Source: Nitrososphaerota archaeon
GTDB lineage: Archaea; Thermoproteota; Nitrososphaeria; Nitrososphaerales; JAGGXQ01
Direction of reading: 5' to 3'
DNA length: 9,684 nt
Assembly: GCA_021162925.1 (NCBI GenBank)
Contig: JAGGXQ010000118.1
Coordinates: 1 to 9,684, forward strand
The notes under the pieces were generated by a model. It made no database searches and was not told the origin of the DNA. It saw nothing but the letters and a program-made list of their open reading frames with translations. Both the position numbers and the translations under genes were made by a program. Of the stretch, positions 1-7,605 are shown piece by piece. Every line of letters begins with the position of its first letter. Positions within the stretch are counted from its first letter, which is position 1.

Positions 1-7
1 CATCCAT
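1..7 (-). CDS. Possible start of the next ABC operon gene (edge fragment)
   Basis: The DppC-type permease stop codon (TGA at 9-7) overlaps an ATG at 7-5 in the arrangement TGATG. The permease B/permease C junction in the same operon is built the same way. In dipeptide importer operons the next genes usually encode the two ATPase subunits, so this may be the first two codons (Met-Asp) of one. A second ATG at 3-1, in another frame, is an alternative start. Too little is visible to identify the product; the call rests on the junction pattern and operon habit. Confidence 0.35.
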
Positions 8-870
8 CACACGGCACCCGCTATCGAAGCCCTTTCGCTCATGGCCTCGCCTATCAGGGCAAAGCCGGTGGCGAGAAGGGTCACCATCACCCCTGGGAAG
101 AAGACGAGCCACCAGTACCCGTTGAGCATGAACGGCTGGCCTACCCTCAGATCGTAACCCCAGTCCGGGGTCGGTGGGGTCACGGAGAGGCCCAGGAAGC
201 TAAGGCCGGCTTCGGTGAGTATGGCATCGGCGACGCTCAGCGTGAAGACGACCAGGATGGTGTGAGTCAGGTTGGGGAGGATGTATTTGAGCATGATGGT
301 CAGGTTGCTCGCCCCAAGCGCCCTGGCCGCCTCCACGAACAGCTGCCCCTTCAGGCTCAGGGTCTCTCCCCTGACCATCCTGAAGTAGGTCGGGATGTAG
401 ACGAAGGATATCGCTATTGCCGTGTTCATAGGGCTCGGGCCTAGGATCACGGCTATCACTATCGCCATGATCAGAGCGGGGAACGCGTATATGCTGTCCA
501 TCACCATGCTGAGGGCCCTGTCTATCTTGCCGCCATAGTACCCTGAAACCAGGCCCAGGGGTATGCCGATGCTCATCGATATTACGGTCGCCAAGAAGAC
601 GACGTACAGCACTATCCTAGAGCCCCAAACGATCCTGGAGAACATGTCCTGCCCCAGCTTGTTGGTCCCCATGATGTGCGTAGGGCTGGGGGGCTCGAAG
701 GGCCTCCCCGAAGGGACCGTAGGGCTGTACGGGGAGATCACTTGGGGGAAGGCCGCCATGAACAGGACGGAGAGCACGATCACCAGCCCCGCTAGGAGCA
801 TGAACCTACCAGGCTTGACCTTCAGAAACCTTGAGACGAGCCTAGGAACGAGCAGCCCTTGGGCTTTCAT
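7..870 (-). CDS. dppC: ABC peptide-type importer permease, DppC/OppC family
   Basis: Inner permease subunit of an oligopeptide-type ABC importer; with the DppB-type partner it forms the channel through the cytoplasmic membrane. From the ATG at 870 it is 287 residues, normal for the family. After the N-terminal membrane span (about residues 23-41) comes the DppC hallmark IMGTNKLGQDMFSRIVWGSR (66-85), matching the usual 'LGTDxxGRDxxSR' pattern. The cytoplasmic EAA loop that docks on the ATPase is at 178-200 (FVEAARALGASNLT...LPN), followed by GLSFLGLS and PDWG (222-238), also typical. About six membrane spans are predicted. I chose the ATG at 870-868, which overlaps the upstream TGA by one base (TGATG, translational coupling), rather than the TTG one codon earlier. 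Substrate is not readable; DppC-family permeases also serve sugars and nickel in archaea, so the symbol denotes the family only. Confidence 0.93.
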   Translation of the reverse strand: MKAQGLLVPRLVSRFLKVKPGRFMLLAGLVIVLSVLFMAAFPQVISPYSPTVPSGRPFEPPSPTHIMGTNKLGQDMFSRIVWGSRIVLYVVFLATVISMSIGIPLGLVSGYYGGKIDRALSMVMDSIYAFPALIMAIVIAVILGPSPMNTAIAISFVYIPTYFRMVRGETLSLKGQLFVEAARALGASNLTIMLKYILPNLTHTILVVFTLSVADAILTEAGLSFLGLSVTPPTPDWGYDLRVGQPFMLNGYWWLVFFPGVMVTLLATGFALIGEAMSERASIAGAV

Positions 871-1889
871 CAATACTTCACCCTCGGATCTAGGAGTGCG
901 TAGACGAGATCGACGAGCAGGCTCACCAGACCGACCAGCAGGGCTATGAAGACCACGGTCCCTTCTATCGAAGTGTAGTCCCTGTACCCTATCCTATCGA
1001 CGATGAAGGTCCCCATGCCGGGCCAGCTGAAGGTGGTTTCGGTCAGCACGGCCCCGCCCAGAAGTATCGCGAACTGGAGGCCCATCATCGTAACGACCGG
1101 TATAAACGCGTTCTTCAGGGCGTAGAGGGTTATCTTCCAAGACCTGACCCCCCTGGCGTGGTAAGCCCTTATGAACTCTTGGTTCAGCACTTCGACCATG
1201 TTGTTCCTTATCAGCCTCGTGTAGGCACCGCTCAAAACGACCCCTAGGGTTATGCTCGGCAGGATCAGGTGCCTCAAAGAGCTCACCAAAGCCGGGACGT
1301 TCATGGTGAGGATGCTGTCGAGGACGTAAAGCCCGGTGATCCGGTCGAGCGCTATACCTGGGTCCAGCCTCCCAGAAGTAGGAAGGACGTGTAGGTAAAC
1401 CCCGAACAGGTACTGGAGCATCATCCCGAACCAGGGTATGAAGAGCACGTAAACGATCACGCTGTAAAACCTCATGCTTTCGTCGAGCAACCCCCCTCTA
1501 CGTGTCGCCGCTATGGACCCCGTCGCCAACCCTAGTAGCACGCTTATGATGAACGAGCATATCGAGAGCTCCAAGGTCGCTGGAAACTTCAAAGCGATGT
1601 AGTCCCAGACGGGCTTTCCTTGGGGGAAGGCGAGGGTCTTCCCGAAGTCGCCTTGAAATATCCCGGCCAGGTAGCTAAAATATTGGACGTAAAGCGGTCT
1701 GTCCAGACCGGCCAGGTGCTTAAGGTGGGCGAGCTGCTCCGGAGGTATGTTCTTGGTCCCGACCACGGCGAGTATTGGATTTCCAGGCAGTATCCTTAAG
1801 AAGATGAAGACGACCGTGTAAAGGATGAGGATCGTGGGTATTATTATCGAGGCCCTGATCAGCAAGTAAGAGCCTAAACCCCTAGCCAT
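870..1889 (-). CDS. dppB: ABC peptide-type importer permease, DppB/OppB family
   Basis: Partner permease of the importer. It has 339 residues, usual for DppB/OppB, with about six spans (roughly 8-32, 105-127, 140-165, 205-226, 262-285, 308-335). The N-terminal region has the family pattern of a first span, then LRILPGNP (31-38), then a long external segment with LDRPLYVQY and FQGDFGKTL (62-86). The EAA-type ATPase-docking loop is FIRAYHARGVRSWKITLYAL (239-258), and the family-typical ETTFSWPGMGTF follows (284-295). The ATG at 1889 starts 34 bases after the binding-protein stop. No clear Shine-Dalgarno is seen upstream, and its TGA overlaps the next gene's ATG. It is presumably co-transcribed with the binding-protein gene. 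The symbol marks the family; the transported compound is unknown. Confidence 0.93.
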   Translation of the reverse strand: MARGLGSYLLIRASIIIPTILILYTVVFIFLRILPGNPILAVVGTKNIPPEQLAHLKHLAGLDRPLYVQYFSYLAGIFQGDFGKTLAFPQGKPVWDYIALKFPATLELSICSFIISVLLGLATGSIAATRRGGLLDESMRFYSVIVYVLFIPWFGMMLQYLFGVYLHVLPTSGRLDPGIALDRITGLYVLDSILTMNVPALVSSLRHLILPSITLGVVLSGAYTRLIRNNMVEVLNQEFIRAYHARGVRSWKITLYALKNAFIPVVTMMGLQFAILLGGAVLTETTFSWPGMGTFIVDRIGYRDYTSIEGTVVFIALLVGLVSLLVDLVYALLDPRVKY

Positions 1890-1916
1890 GCCGATCGAGA
1901 AGCGATAGGCTTCAAT

Positions 1917-1921
1917 AAAAA
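1917..1921 (-). terminator. T5 run between binding-protein and permease genes
   Basis: On the minus strand a TTTTT run begins 3 bases after the binding-protein stop codon and sits 28 bases before the next ATG. Short oligo-T tracts can terminate or pause archaeal RNA polymerase. A partial terminator here would give more binding protein than permease, a common need in importer operons. No stem-loop is evident and T5 is short, so this is a weak call. Confidence 0.3.
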
Positions 1922-1923
1922 TG

Positions 1924-3579
1924 TTAGGATGGGGCCTTGTATATCGAGTTGTAGTGCACCAGCATATCGGGCCCCACGATTATGCCCTTGACTTCAGGCC
2001 TCGTCACCATGAATAACTTGCCCTGTATCAGGGGTATGTAAGGCACGTCTTCGGCAAGTATGTCCTGCACCTGCTCGTATATCTTCGCCCTCTTGCTCTG
2101 ATCCACTACGCTCTGCGCCTCGGTCAGGAGCTCATCGACCTCCGGATTGCTGTAGTAGGTGCCGGTCCATGCGTTCGCCTCGCTGTGAAGGAACGGCGTG
2201 GTGTAGTCATCCGGGTCGAGGTAGTCTGGGTACCAGCCTAGGAGGTAGACCATCATCCTTCCCTTCCTGGCGTAGTCCACGTAAGTCCCCCACTCTGCGC
2301 TCTTCACGTCGACCTTTATCACGCCTGTAGCCTCCCACTCGCTCTTTAGGACCTGGGCCAGGTCGGCCTCGGTATCACCGTAGTGGGTCGGGGTGTACCA
2401 TAGCTCTATCTCGACCGGATTGGCCTCGCTGTAACCCGCCTCCTCGAGCAGGCTCTTCGCCATCTCTAGGTTGGCATCCCCGTACTTCTTGAAGACGTCC
2501 TTGTGGCTCCACATACCGTTTGGAACCATGCTGTACAGGTGGGAGACGGTCCCCCTGAACACCAGCTCGGTTATCTCACTCCTGTTCACGGCGGCGGCCA
2601 AGGCCTGCCTCACCAGCTTGTTCTTCGTCGGATCGAGCTTCATGCTGAGGCATACGTACCTTATGAAGGACCCGGGTATCTCCACGACCTTGAAGTTCCC
2701 GCTCTTCTTGAAGTACTCTATATCGGTCGGCCTTAGGGTCCTCCAAGCTATATCTATCTCACCGTTCTCCAGGGCCAGCCTCATGGTGGAGGCATCCCTA
2801 TAGAATTTGACGATCACGTTCTCCGTGTAGGGTGACTCTCCGTAGTAGTTCGGGTTGGCCTTCAGGCTCAGGACCTCGTCCCTTACGAATTCGGATATCA
2901 TGTAGGGCCCATCGCCGCCGGCCGTCTGATCGGAGTCTATTTCCTCCGGCTTGTATTTGGGGCTGACTGGGAAGTAGGGCGGGGTTATGAGCAGGGAGAG
3001 GAAGTAGGCCACGGGGCTCTTCAGGTGAAATACGACGGTGTAGTCGTCGGGGGCTTCAACGCTTTCGACGAAGCTCTTTACGAGCCAAGAGGGATCCCCG
3101 CTTATCTTGATGATCCTGTTCACGCTCCTTACGACGTCCTTCGCCGTCAGCGGGGTTCCGTCTGCGAACTTCAGGTCCTTCCTAAGGTGGAACGTCCAAT
3201 TCTTTGCGTCCTCCGTCTCCCAGCTCTCGGCCAGGGCGGGGATTATCTCCAGCGTCCCCTGCTTGTACTTCACGAGCCCTTCCATTACGTTGTTCAAAAC
3301 CTCCCAGGTGTAGAAGTCGTATGCGTTCGACGGATCTAGGTCCGTGACTTTATCCGTGACCCCTATGGCGATCTGCTTCGTTAGGAACTTCGGCGCGGTG
3401 ACCGTCTTCGTAACGGTCTTTTGAGGGGCGCTCGCGACTCCACCGAGATACCCTCCCGCGAACCCTACGACGAGCCCGATCCCGGCGGCTATCCCGATCT
3501 TGGCCCCTACCGATAGGGCTTCCCTTCTAGAGATCTTCTTATTCAGGATCTCGTGCAGAGCGTCATCGGATTCGTCCAT
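1924..3579 (-). CDS. Extracellular solute-binding protein, family 5 (peptide/nickel type)
   Basis: Substrate-binding component that catches solute outside the cell and delivers it to the DppB/DppC-type permeases. It has 551 residues, normal for family 5. The N-terminus has an acidic stretch, then SRREAL with the twin Arg at 18-19, a hydrophobic Gly/Ala-rich segment (about 26-50) and a Thr/Val-rich linker (to about 62). This is a signal/anchor that resembles a Tat signal, though Sec export with membrane anchoring is equally possible. Family motifs: LAESWETED...WTFHLRKDLKF (116-138), ADGTPLTAKDV (139-149), GPYMISEF (224-231) and LKANPNYYG (239-247). ATG at 3579 is preceded by a TATA-like element centred 26-27 bases upstream, so the mRNA is probably leaderless and this is probably the first gene of the operon. 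Ligand could be peptides or oligosaccharides; the sequence does not decide. Confidence 0.93.
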   Translation of the reverse strand: MDESDDALHEILNKKISRREALSVGAKIGIAAGIGLVVGFAGGYLGGVASAPQKTVTKTVTAPKFLTKQIAIGVTDKVTDLDPSNAYDFYTWEVLNNVMEGLVKYKQGTLEIIPALAESWETEDAKNWTFHLRKDLKFADGTPLTAKDVVRSVNRIIKISGDPSWLVKSFVESVEAPDDYTVVFHLKSPVAYFLSLLITPPYFPVSPKYKPEEIDSDQTAGGDGPYMISEFVRDEVLSLKANPNYYGESPYTENVIVKFYRDASTMRLALENGEIDIAWRTLRPTDIEYFKKSGNFKVVEIPGSFIRYVCLSMKLDPTKNKLVRQALAAAVNRSEITELVFRGTVSHLYSMVPNGMWSHKDVFKKYGDANLEMAKSLLEEAGYSEANPVEIELWYTPTHYGDTEADLAQVLKSEWEATGVIKVDVKSAEWGTYVDYARKGRMMVYLLGWYPDYLDPDDYTTPFLHSEANAWTGTYYSNPEVDELLTEAQSVVDQSKRAKIYEQVQDILAEDVPYIPLIQGKLFMVTRPEVKGIIVGPDMLVHYNSIYKAPS

Positions 3580-3600
3580 ATCGATTTTTGAAAACCGAAT

Positions 3601-3610
3601 CTTATTTAAG
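3601..3610 (-). promoter_or_regulatory. TATA-box promoter of the ABC importer operon
   Basis: Minus strand CTTAAATAAG, centred 26-27 bases upstream of the binding-protein ATG at 3579. Archaeal transcription usually starts about 25 bases after the TATA centre, which puts the 5' end at or next to the ATG. The element lies in the 41-base gap just after the upstream membrane-protein stop. No strong T-run separates the genes, so read-through from upstream is also possible. Confidence 0.6.
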
Positions 3611-3620
3611 TTTGTCGTTC

Positions 3621-4733
3621 TTATAAGAGTAAAAGGATTATCGGGATCAAAGATAGGGCCGAAACCAGGAGGACGGTTTTGGGCCTGAAGCTCCTTATGA
3701 AGATGCTAGAAGCCACGGCCATGAGGGCCCAGAGCCCTGAGACCAGGGTGATGACGCCCTTGGCGGATACGGGGAGGCCGCTCTTCACCAAGAAGAGCAT
3801 CAGTCCGCCGCTTAGGTATAGGCTCCAAGATATCACCAGCGTCATGGTAAGCAGGCCGATCCTGATCATCTTAAGCTCCCTCATCAGCTGCGGGATCACC
3901 CTGATGCCGAACGGCTCTATAAGCGCGGTGAGCAGGGAGAGCATATCGAAGGTCGCGGGGACCAGGGCGAAGGATACGCTCGTGTGCAGGATCGTGGAGC
4001 CCAGGGTGGTAACCACGCCACATATACCCGCCCCGACCGAAAGGCCGAGGGTAACGATCCTTTCGTCTATCGTGAACCTGACGGGCCTCTCTATGCCATA
4101 CGTCACGACCAAATTCGTGTTCCTGTACCCGAGCCCAAGCTCCCTCGCACTCCACTCATCCAGCTCTATGACCTTCCCCAAAGTCCCCATGTAGGAGAGC
4201 AAGATGAACAGGCAGACGATGAAGATGGCCCAGAAGTCCACCGGGCTGGCCCCCTCGTAGGCCAGGATCAGCAAGATCGATGCCAGAACCCCGAATACAA
4301 GGGAGCCGAGCAGGTAATCCTCGTCCAGCCTCTCTCCCATCCCCCGTTTCTTGGACCTGAAAGGTTTTCTCAACTCCCTCACGAGCATAAGGGAGTACTT
4401 CGCCCAGATTACGAATATCCAGATGAAGTACCTTTTGAGCAGGCCGGGCCTCTTCGGCCTCTCCTTCGGCAGCCTTTCCCTCCTTAGGATGGACAAGACC
4501 GACCTAGTGAATATGTGTATTTCGAAAGCCAAGATCAGGATCGTCCAGAAGTACTCGAAGTTTCCGCTGTAGAGGGATTCCACGGAGCCCTTTACCTCCT
4601 CTAACAAATTGGCCCAAGCCATCAGAGGGAGGAATCCGAGCTGGTAAGATACGTATAGCACGGATGCCACCAGCATTATAACCAGTAGGGGGATCGATGG
4701 CCCGGTTTCGATCCTCGTCCCTTCCCTCTGCAA
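3621..4733 (-). CDS. Polytopic membrane protein of unknown family
   Basis: I do not recognise a family. The 370-residue product has about nine or ten hydrophobic segments (approximately 13-38, 61-83, 99-118, 139-159, 164-185, 226-248, 250-275, 292-316, 325-347, 352-370). Between spans 3 and 4 lies a basic loop (119-135, rich in Arg/Lys), and between spans 5 and 6 a mainly polar loop (186-224) that contains acidic residues near LDEWSARELGLG. The protein ends in a hydrophobic run with no cytoplasmic tail. No ATPase, protease or transporter signature is visible. The start is TTG at 4733-4731, supported by a TATA box about 31 bases upstream and a GAAGG just before it. It ends 41 bases before the importer operon and reads the same way, but has its own promoter, so a shared role is only possible. 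Transporter, lipid-processing enzyme or structural membrane protein are all open. Confidence 0.8.
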   Translation of the reverse strand: MQREGTRIETGPSIPLLVIMLVASVLYVSYQLGFLPLMAWANLLEEVKGSVESLYSGNFEYFWTILILAFEIHIFTRSVLSILRRERLPKERPKRPGLLKRYFIWIFVIWAKYSLMLVRELRKPFRSKKRGMGERLDEDYLLGSLVFGVLASILLILAYEGASPVDFWAIFIVCLFILLSYMGTLGKVIELDEWSARELGLGYRNTNLVVTYGIERPVRFTIDERIVTLGLSVGAGICGVVTTLGSTILHTSVSFALVPATFDMLSLLTALIEPFGIRVIPQLMRELKMIRIGLLTMTLVISWSLYLSGGLMLFLVKSGLPVSAKGVITLVSGLWALMAVASSIFIRSFRPKTVLLVSALSLIPIILLLL

Positions 4734-4760
4734 CCTTCGGATCCGTCCCGCAACCGCCTT

Positions 4761-4767
4761 TTATATA
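4761..4767 (-). promoter_or_regulatory. TATA-box promoter of the unknown membrane protein gene
   Basis: The minus strand reads TATATAA followed by AAGG, centred about 31 bases before the TTG start at 4733. The expected transcript start near 4738 leaves a leader of only a few bases. It lies about 30 bases beyond the T6 stop of the tRNA-His gene, so this gene is likely transcribed independently of the tRNA. Confidence 0.6.
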
Positions 4768-4796
4768 AGTGGTTACGCCCGATCTGAGCTCTGGGT

Positions 4797-4802
4797 AAAA
4801 AA
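4797..4802 (-). terminator. T6 terminator of tRNA-His
   Basis: Minus strand TTTTTT begins one base after the unencoded-CCA position of the tRNA, separated from the discriminator base only by C4803. Oligo-T directly after a stable RNA is the usual archaeal intrinsic terminator. It also isolates the tRNA from the membrane-protein promoter downstream. Confidence 0.7.
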
Positions 4803-4803
4803 G

Positions 4804-4878
4804 GGCCGTCGGTGGGACTCGAACCCACGACCGGGAGGTCCACAGCCTCCTATGCTACCGAGCTACACCACGACGGCC
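4804..4878 (-). tRNA. tRNA-His (anticodon GUG)
   Basis: A complete cloverleaf on the minus strand. The acceptor stem GCCGTCG (4877-4871) pairs with CGACGGC (4811-4805) over all 7 bp. U8 is at 4870. The D-arm has a 9-base loop with the G18-G19 pair. The anticodon stem GGAGG/CCTCC closes the loop CTGTGGA with anticodon GTG at 4843-4841. A 5-base variable region is followed by the T-arm GTGGG-TTCGAGT-CCCAC. The histidine identity element is present in the DNA: G at 4878 is the -1 position, opposite discriminator C73 at 4804, so G-1 is encoded and need not be added enzymatically. CCA is not encoded (only C then T follow). G15-C48, a Levitt-type pair, is kept. There is no intron. Confidence 0.97.
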
Positions 4879-4903
4879 ACGTTAAAGCCTTTCTTCGACT
4901 TGG

Positions 4904-4910
4904 TTAAATA
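4904..4910 (-). promoter_or_regulatory. TATA-box promoter of tRNA-His
   Basis: Minus strand TATTTAA, centred about 26 bases before an expected start near 4881, which gives a 5' leader of roughly 3 bases on the tRNA. The element begins 1-2 bases after the lhr stop codon (4914-4912), so the promoter is squeezed against the end of lhr, and lhr transcripts must run over it or stop here. Confidence 0.65.
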
Positions 4911-4911
4911 C

Positions 4912-7605
4912 TTAATCCTCCCAGAACGACCTGGTCCTCACGTAGTTGAGCTCGGCCTCGTATATCGCCCTGTAGAGCTCCTCCCCCTCTAGGCTCCTGC
5001 CGAGTATCCTGCTCGCCGTATCGGCCCCGACCCCGAAGCCCGCCAGGACCAGAAGGGCCTTCTTTCCGTAGGTCACCAAGAGCTCCGCGATCTTCCAAGC
5101 CCTCCTTATCCTCTTCTTCTCCTCCTCGCTCAGCTTCTTCCCCTTCAGCCACCTCCTCACGAGCTTCGCAAGCTCCCGATCCCCTGGGTAGGTCGCGGTC
5201 ATAAGGGCGGAGCCACAGACCTTGCACCTTATCGGCTCCTTAACGTCCTCGAAGCTCACGATCGATTCGTACCTCCCGCAGTTGAAGCACACGAGCCTGT
5301 GCTTCGTCTTCACCAGCCTATCCTTCACGAGCTCGATCACCGCCCTTTCGGCCTTTGGGACCGCGGAGTATCCGAAGACCTGATCCACGAGGCGCCTAGA
5401 GAGCTTGCTGAAGGATTCGGCCCGCTTGCCGACGATCCTTATCTTCCCCTCCTTCAGGGCCTCCACGACCAGCTTCGCCTTCTTCAGGTCGTACTTTTCG
5501 AGCATCAGCTCCCCTAGAGCTTCCCTATAGACCGGGGTCCCGTAGTACCTCATCGAAAGCATCCTCACGATCCTCCTGTCGTACTTTGCGCCCTTTTCGA
5601 TGAGCCCGAACCTCTTGGCCACGTTCCAGAGCCTCCAGTTCAACGGATGGGTCCCCGACGTGGAGGAGCAGATCAGCTCCTCCAACCGATCCAGGCCCTT
5701 CAGCCCTTCGATTACGTCCTCTACACTAAGCCTATACCTCGGAGACAGCATTATCCTGTAGGGATCGCTCCTCACGTCGATCACGCACCCGAACTTCGAG
5801 GAGAGGTATGAGGATACCGCATCCCCTAGGGTCTGGTTCACCCTGCTACCGAAGCACGCGTGAACGATGAAGGTGCCGTTCACCTCCTCGACGACGACGG
5901 TCCTGTGATCCGGGATCGCCCCGAACTCCTCCAGGAATTCCTTCAGCTCCTCGGAGTCCCCGAGCTTCGACCTCCTGAGCTTCCCGGCTTCCATGGCTGT
6001 TTCGAACTCGACCGGCATCAGCTCCCCTGACCAGTAGGGGATGGTCGAGACCCCTGGGCCGGCCGGCTCGACGTTGACCCTAAGCCTGGAGTCGTCTATC
6101 GAAAGAACCCTCCATCCCTTGCCCTTGAGGACGAAGGTGCTATCCGGCTTGCAGTACTCGCCGACGAACGAATGATCCAGCAGGCCTATCCTCTTGTTGG
6201 AGCTGACGTCGAAGACCTCGAAGTACTCCGTCTCCGGTATGGTGGATACGTTTTCGAAGTAGTACCTGTGGCACCTCCTCCTCCAAAAGGCCTTGCCGTC
6301 GAATCCAACGATCCCCAGCCCGGAGAGCACGGCCAGGGTCTCCTTCAACTCCTCGATCCCCAGCCCCCTGAAAGGATAGGCCCTCTTCACGATGGAAAGC
6401 GCCCAATCCACATCGAGCCTGCCGTACTCCAGGGCGAGGCCGACCAGGTGATGGGCCAAGACGTCGAGCGAGTTTTCGTGTAGCTCTATGTCCTCCAGGT
6501 CGCCCCTCCTAGCCCTCCTGACCAAGGCCATCGATTCGAGCTCGTCGTCCAGCTCGTTCACCAAAATTATGCCCCTAGCCTTCTCGTGTAGCCTGTGCCT
6601 GCTCCTCCCGATCCTCTGGAGCATCCTAGTAACCCTCCTCGGCGAACCTATCTGGACGACCAGGCCTATGCTCCCAACGTCTATCCCCAGCTCCAGAGAA
6701 GAGGTGCAGACGACGGTAGCGCCCCCTCGCTTGAGCTTCCGCTCGACCTCCTCCCTCACCTCTTTGGAAAGGGAGCCGTGGTGGACCTCGACGGGCAGGT
6801 CTGGATGCCTCTCGCCGAGTATCTCTCCTACGAGCTCCGCCTCGAGCCTTGTGTTGGTGAAAACCAGGACGTTTTCGGTGCCAGAGGACTTGAGGATGCC
6901 CGACAGCTCGTCTACGAGCTCTAGGATCCCTCCCCGAACCCTCCTGACCTCGATCTCATAGCCTCTCCCCCCTCTTTCGACCAAGATGGCGCAAGGCCTA
7001 TCCCCACAGAGGAACCTGGCCGCCTTTTCGAGGTCCCTGACCGTCGCGGAGAGCCCGACCCTGACCGGCTCCTCCGCTATCTCGCAGAGCCTCTCCAGGC
7101 TTACGGATAGGTGGGTCCCCCTCTTGCTCTCCATGAGCTCATGAAGCTCGTCGATCACGACCCACTCTAACGTCCTCAGGTGTTCCCTCATCCCCCCGTA
7201 TGCGAGCATCACGGCCAGCGTTTCTGGGGTGGTTATCAGGACGTCGGGGGGCTCCTTCACCATCTTTCTCCTCAGGGATTGAGGCGTGTCTCCGTGCCTC
7301 ACCCCCACCTTCAGCCCCTCCCTTTCCGCATACTCTATGACCCTCCTGAATATGTCCCTGTTCAACGATCTGAGCGGGGTTATGTAGAGGGCCCTGAGGC
7401 CCTTCCGCCCCTCCTTCCCCAGAGAGTAGAATATCGGTATCACCGCAGCTTCGGTCTTGCCCGAGCCCGTGGGGGAGACGATGAGGGCGTTCCTCTTCCT
7501 CAAAAGGACGGGTAGGCTCTTCCTCTGAATCGGTAAGGGCTCCTTCCACCCCGCCTTCACGAACCTATCTAGGACTTCTCGCTCGGCCCCTAGCCCTAGG
7601 CTCAT
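4912..7605 (-). CDS. lhr: Lhr-family superfamily 2 helicase
   Basis: ATP-driven nucleic acid helicase of the Lhr (large helicase-related) group. Studied archaeal Lhr proteins act on forked DNA and RNA-DNA duplexes and are tied to repair or RNA handling. The 897 residues contain the SF2 motifs in order: IQ at 26-27, Walker A PTGSGKTEAA (45-54), TPLRSLN (76-82), TTPETL (125-130), Walker B-type DELHE (152-156), SAT (186-188), FTNTR (249-253), HHGSLS (275-280), SSLELGIDVG (302-311) and QRIGRSRHR (330-338). The Lhr-specific middle and C-terminal region follows. A four-Cys zinc ribbon is visible (CFNC 773-776, CKVC 794-797), then a helical tail with GFGVGADTASRIL (about 857-869). The usual motif VI 'GRSGH' reads GRSRH here (Arg336). 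ATG at 7605 is preceded by GAGGAG and overlaps the stop of a 34-codon gene (ATGA), so translation is probably coupled. Confidence 0.95.
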   Translation of the reverse strand: MSLGLGAEREVLDRFVKAGWKEPLPIQRKSLPVLLRKRNALIVSPTGSGKTEAAVIPIFYSLGKEGRKGLRALYITPLRSLNRDIFRRVIEYAEREGLKVGVRHGDTPQSLRRKMVKEPPDVLITTPETLAVMLAYGGMREHLRTLEWVVIDELHELMESKRGTHLSVSLERLCEIAEEPVRVGLSATVRDLEKAARFLCGDRPCAILVERGGRGYEIEVRRVRGGILELVDELSGILKSSGTENVLVFTNTRLEAELVGEILGERHPDLPVEVHHGSLSKEVREEVERKLKRGGATVVCTSSLELGIDVGSIGLVVQIGSPRRVTRMLQRIGRSRHRLHEKARGIILVNELDDELESMALVRRARRGDLEDIELHENSLDVLAHHLVGLALEYGRLDVDWALSIVKRAYPFRGLGIEELKETLAVLSGLGIVGFDGKAFWRRRCHRYYFENVSTIPETEYFEVFDVSSNKRIGLLDHSFVGEYCKPDSTFVLKGKGWRVLSIDDSRLRVNVEPAGPGVSTIPYWSGELMPVEFETAMEAGKLRRSKLGDSEELKEFLEEFGAIPDHRTVVVEEVNGTFIVHACFGSRVNQTLGDAVSSYLSSKFGCVIDVRSDPYRIMLSPRYRLSVEDVIEGLKGLDRLEELICSSTSGTHPLNWRLWNVAKRFGLIEKGAKYDRRIVRMLSMRYYGTPVYREALGELMLEKYDLKKAKLVVEALKEGKIRIVGKRAESFSKLSRRLVDQVFGYSAVPKAERAVIELVKDRLVKTKHRLVCFNCGRYESIVSFEDVKEPIRCKVCGSALMTATYPGDRELAKLVRRWLKGKKLSEEEKKRIRRAWKIAELLVTYGKKALLVLAGFGVGADTASRILGRSLEGEELYRAIYEAELNYVRTRSFWED

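Noticed and set aside
862..873. TGATGA on the minus strand at the permease C start, as a C box
   Set aside because: It is the TGATG stop/start junction, and no D box or second C/D pair is found at RNA-like spacing.
3984..4487. 167-codon plus-strand frame opposite the membrane protein
   Set aside because: Pro/Gln/His-rich shadow of the minus-strand gene, with no domain and no promoter.
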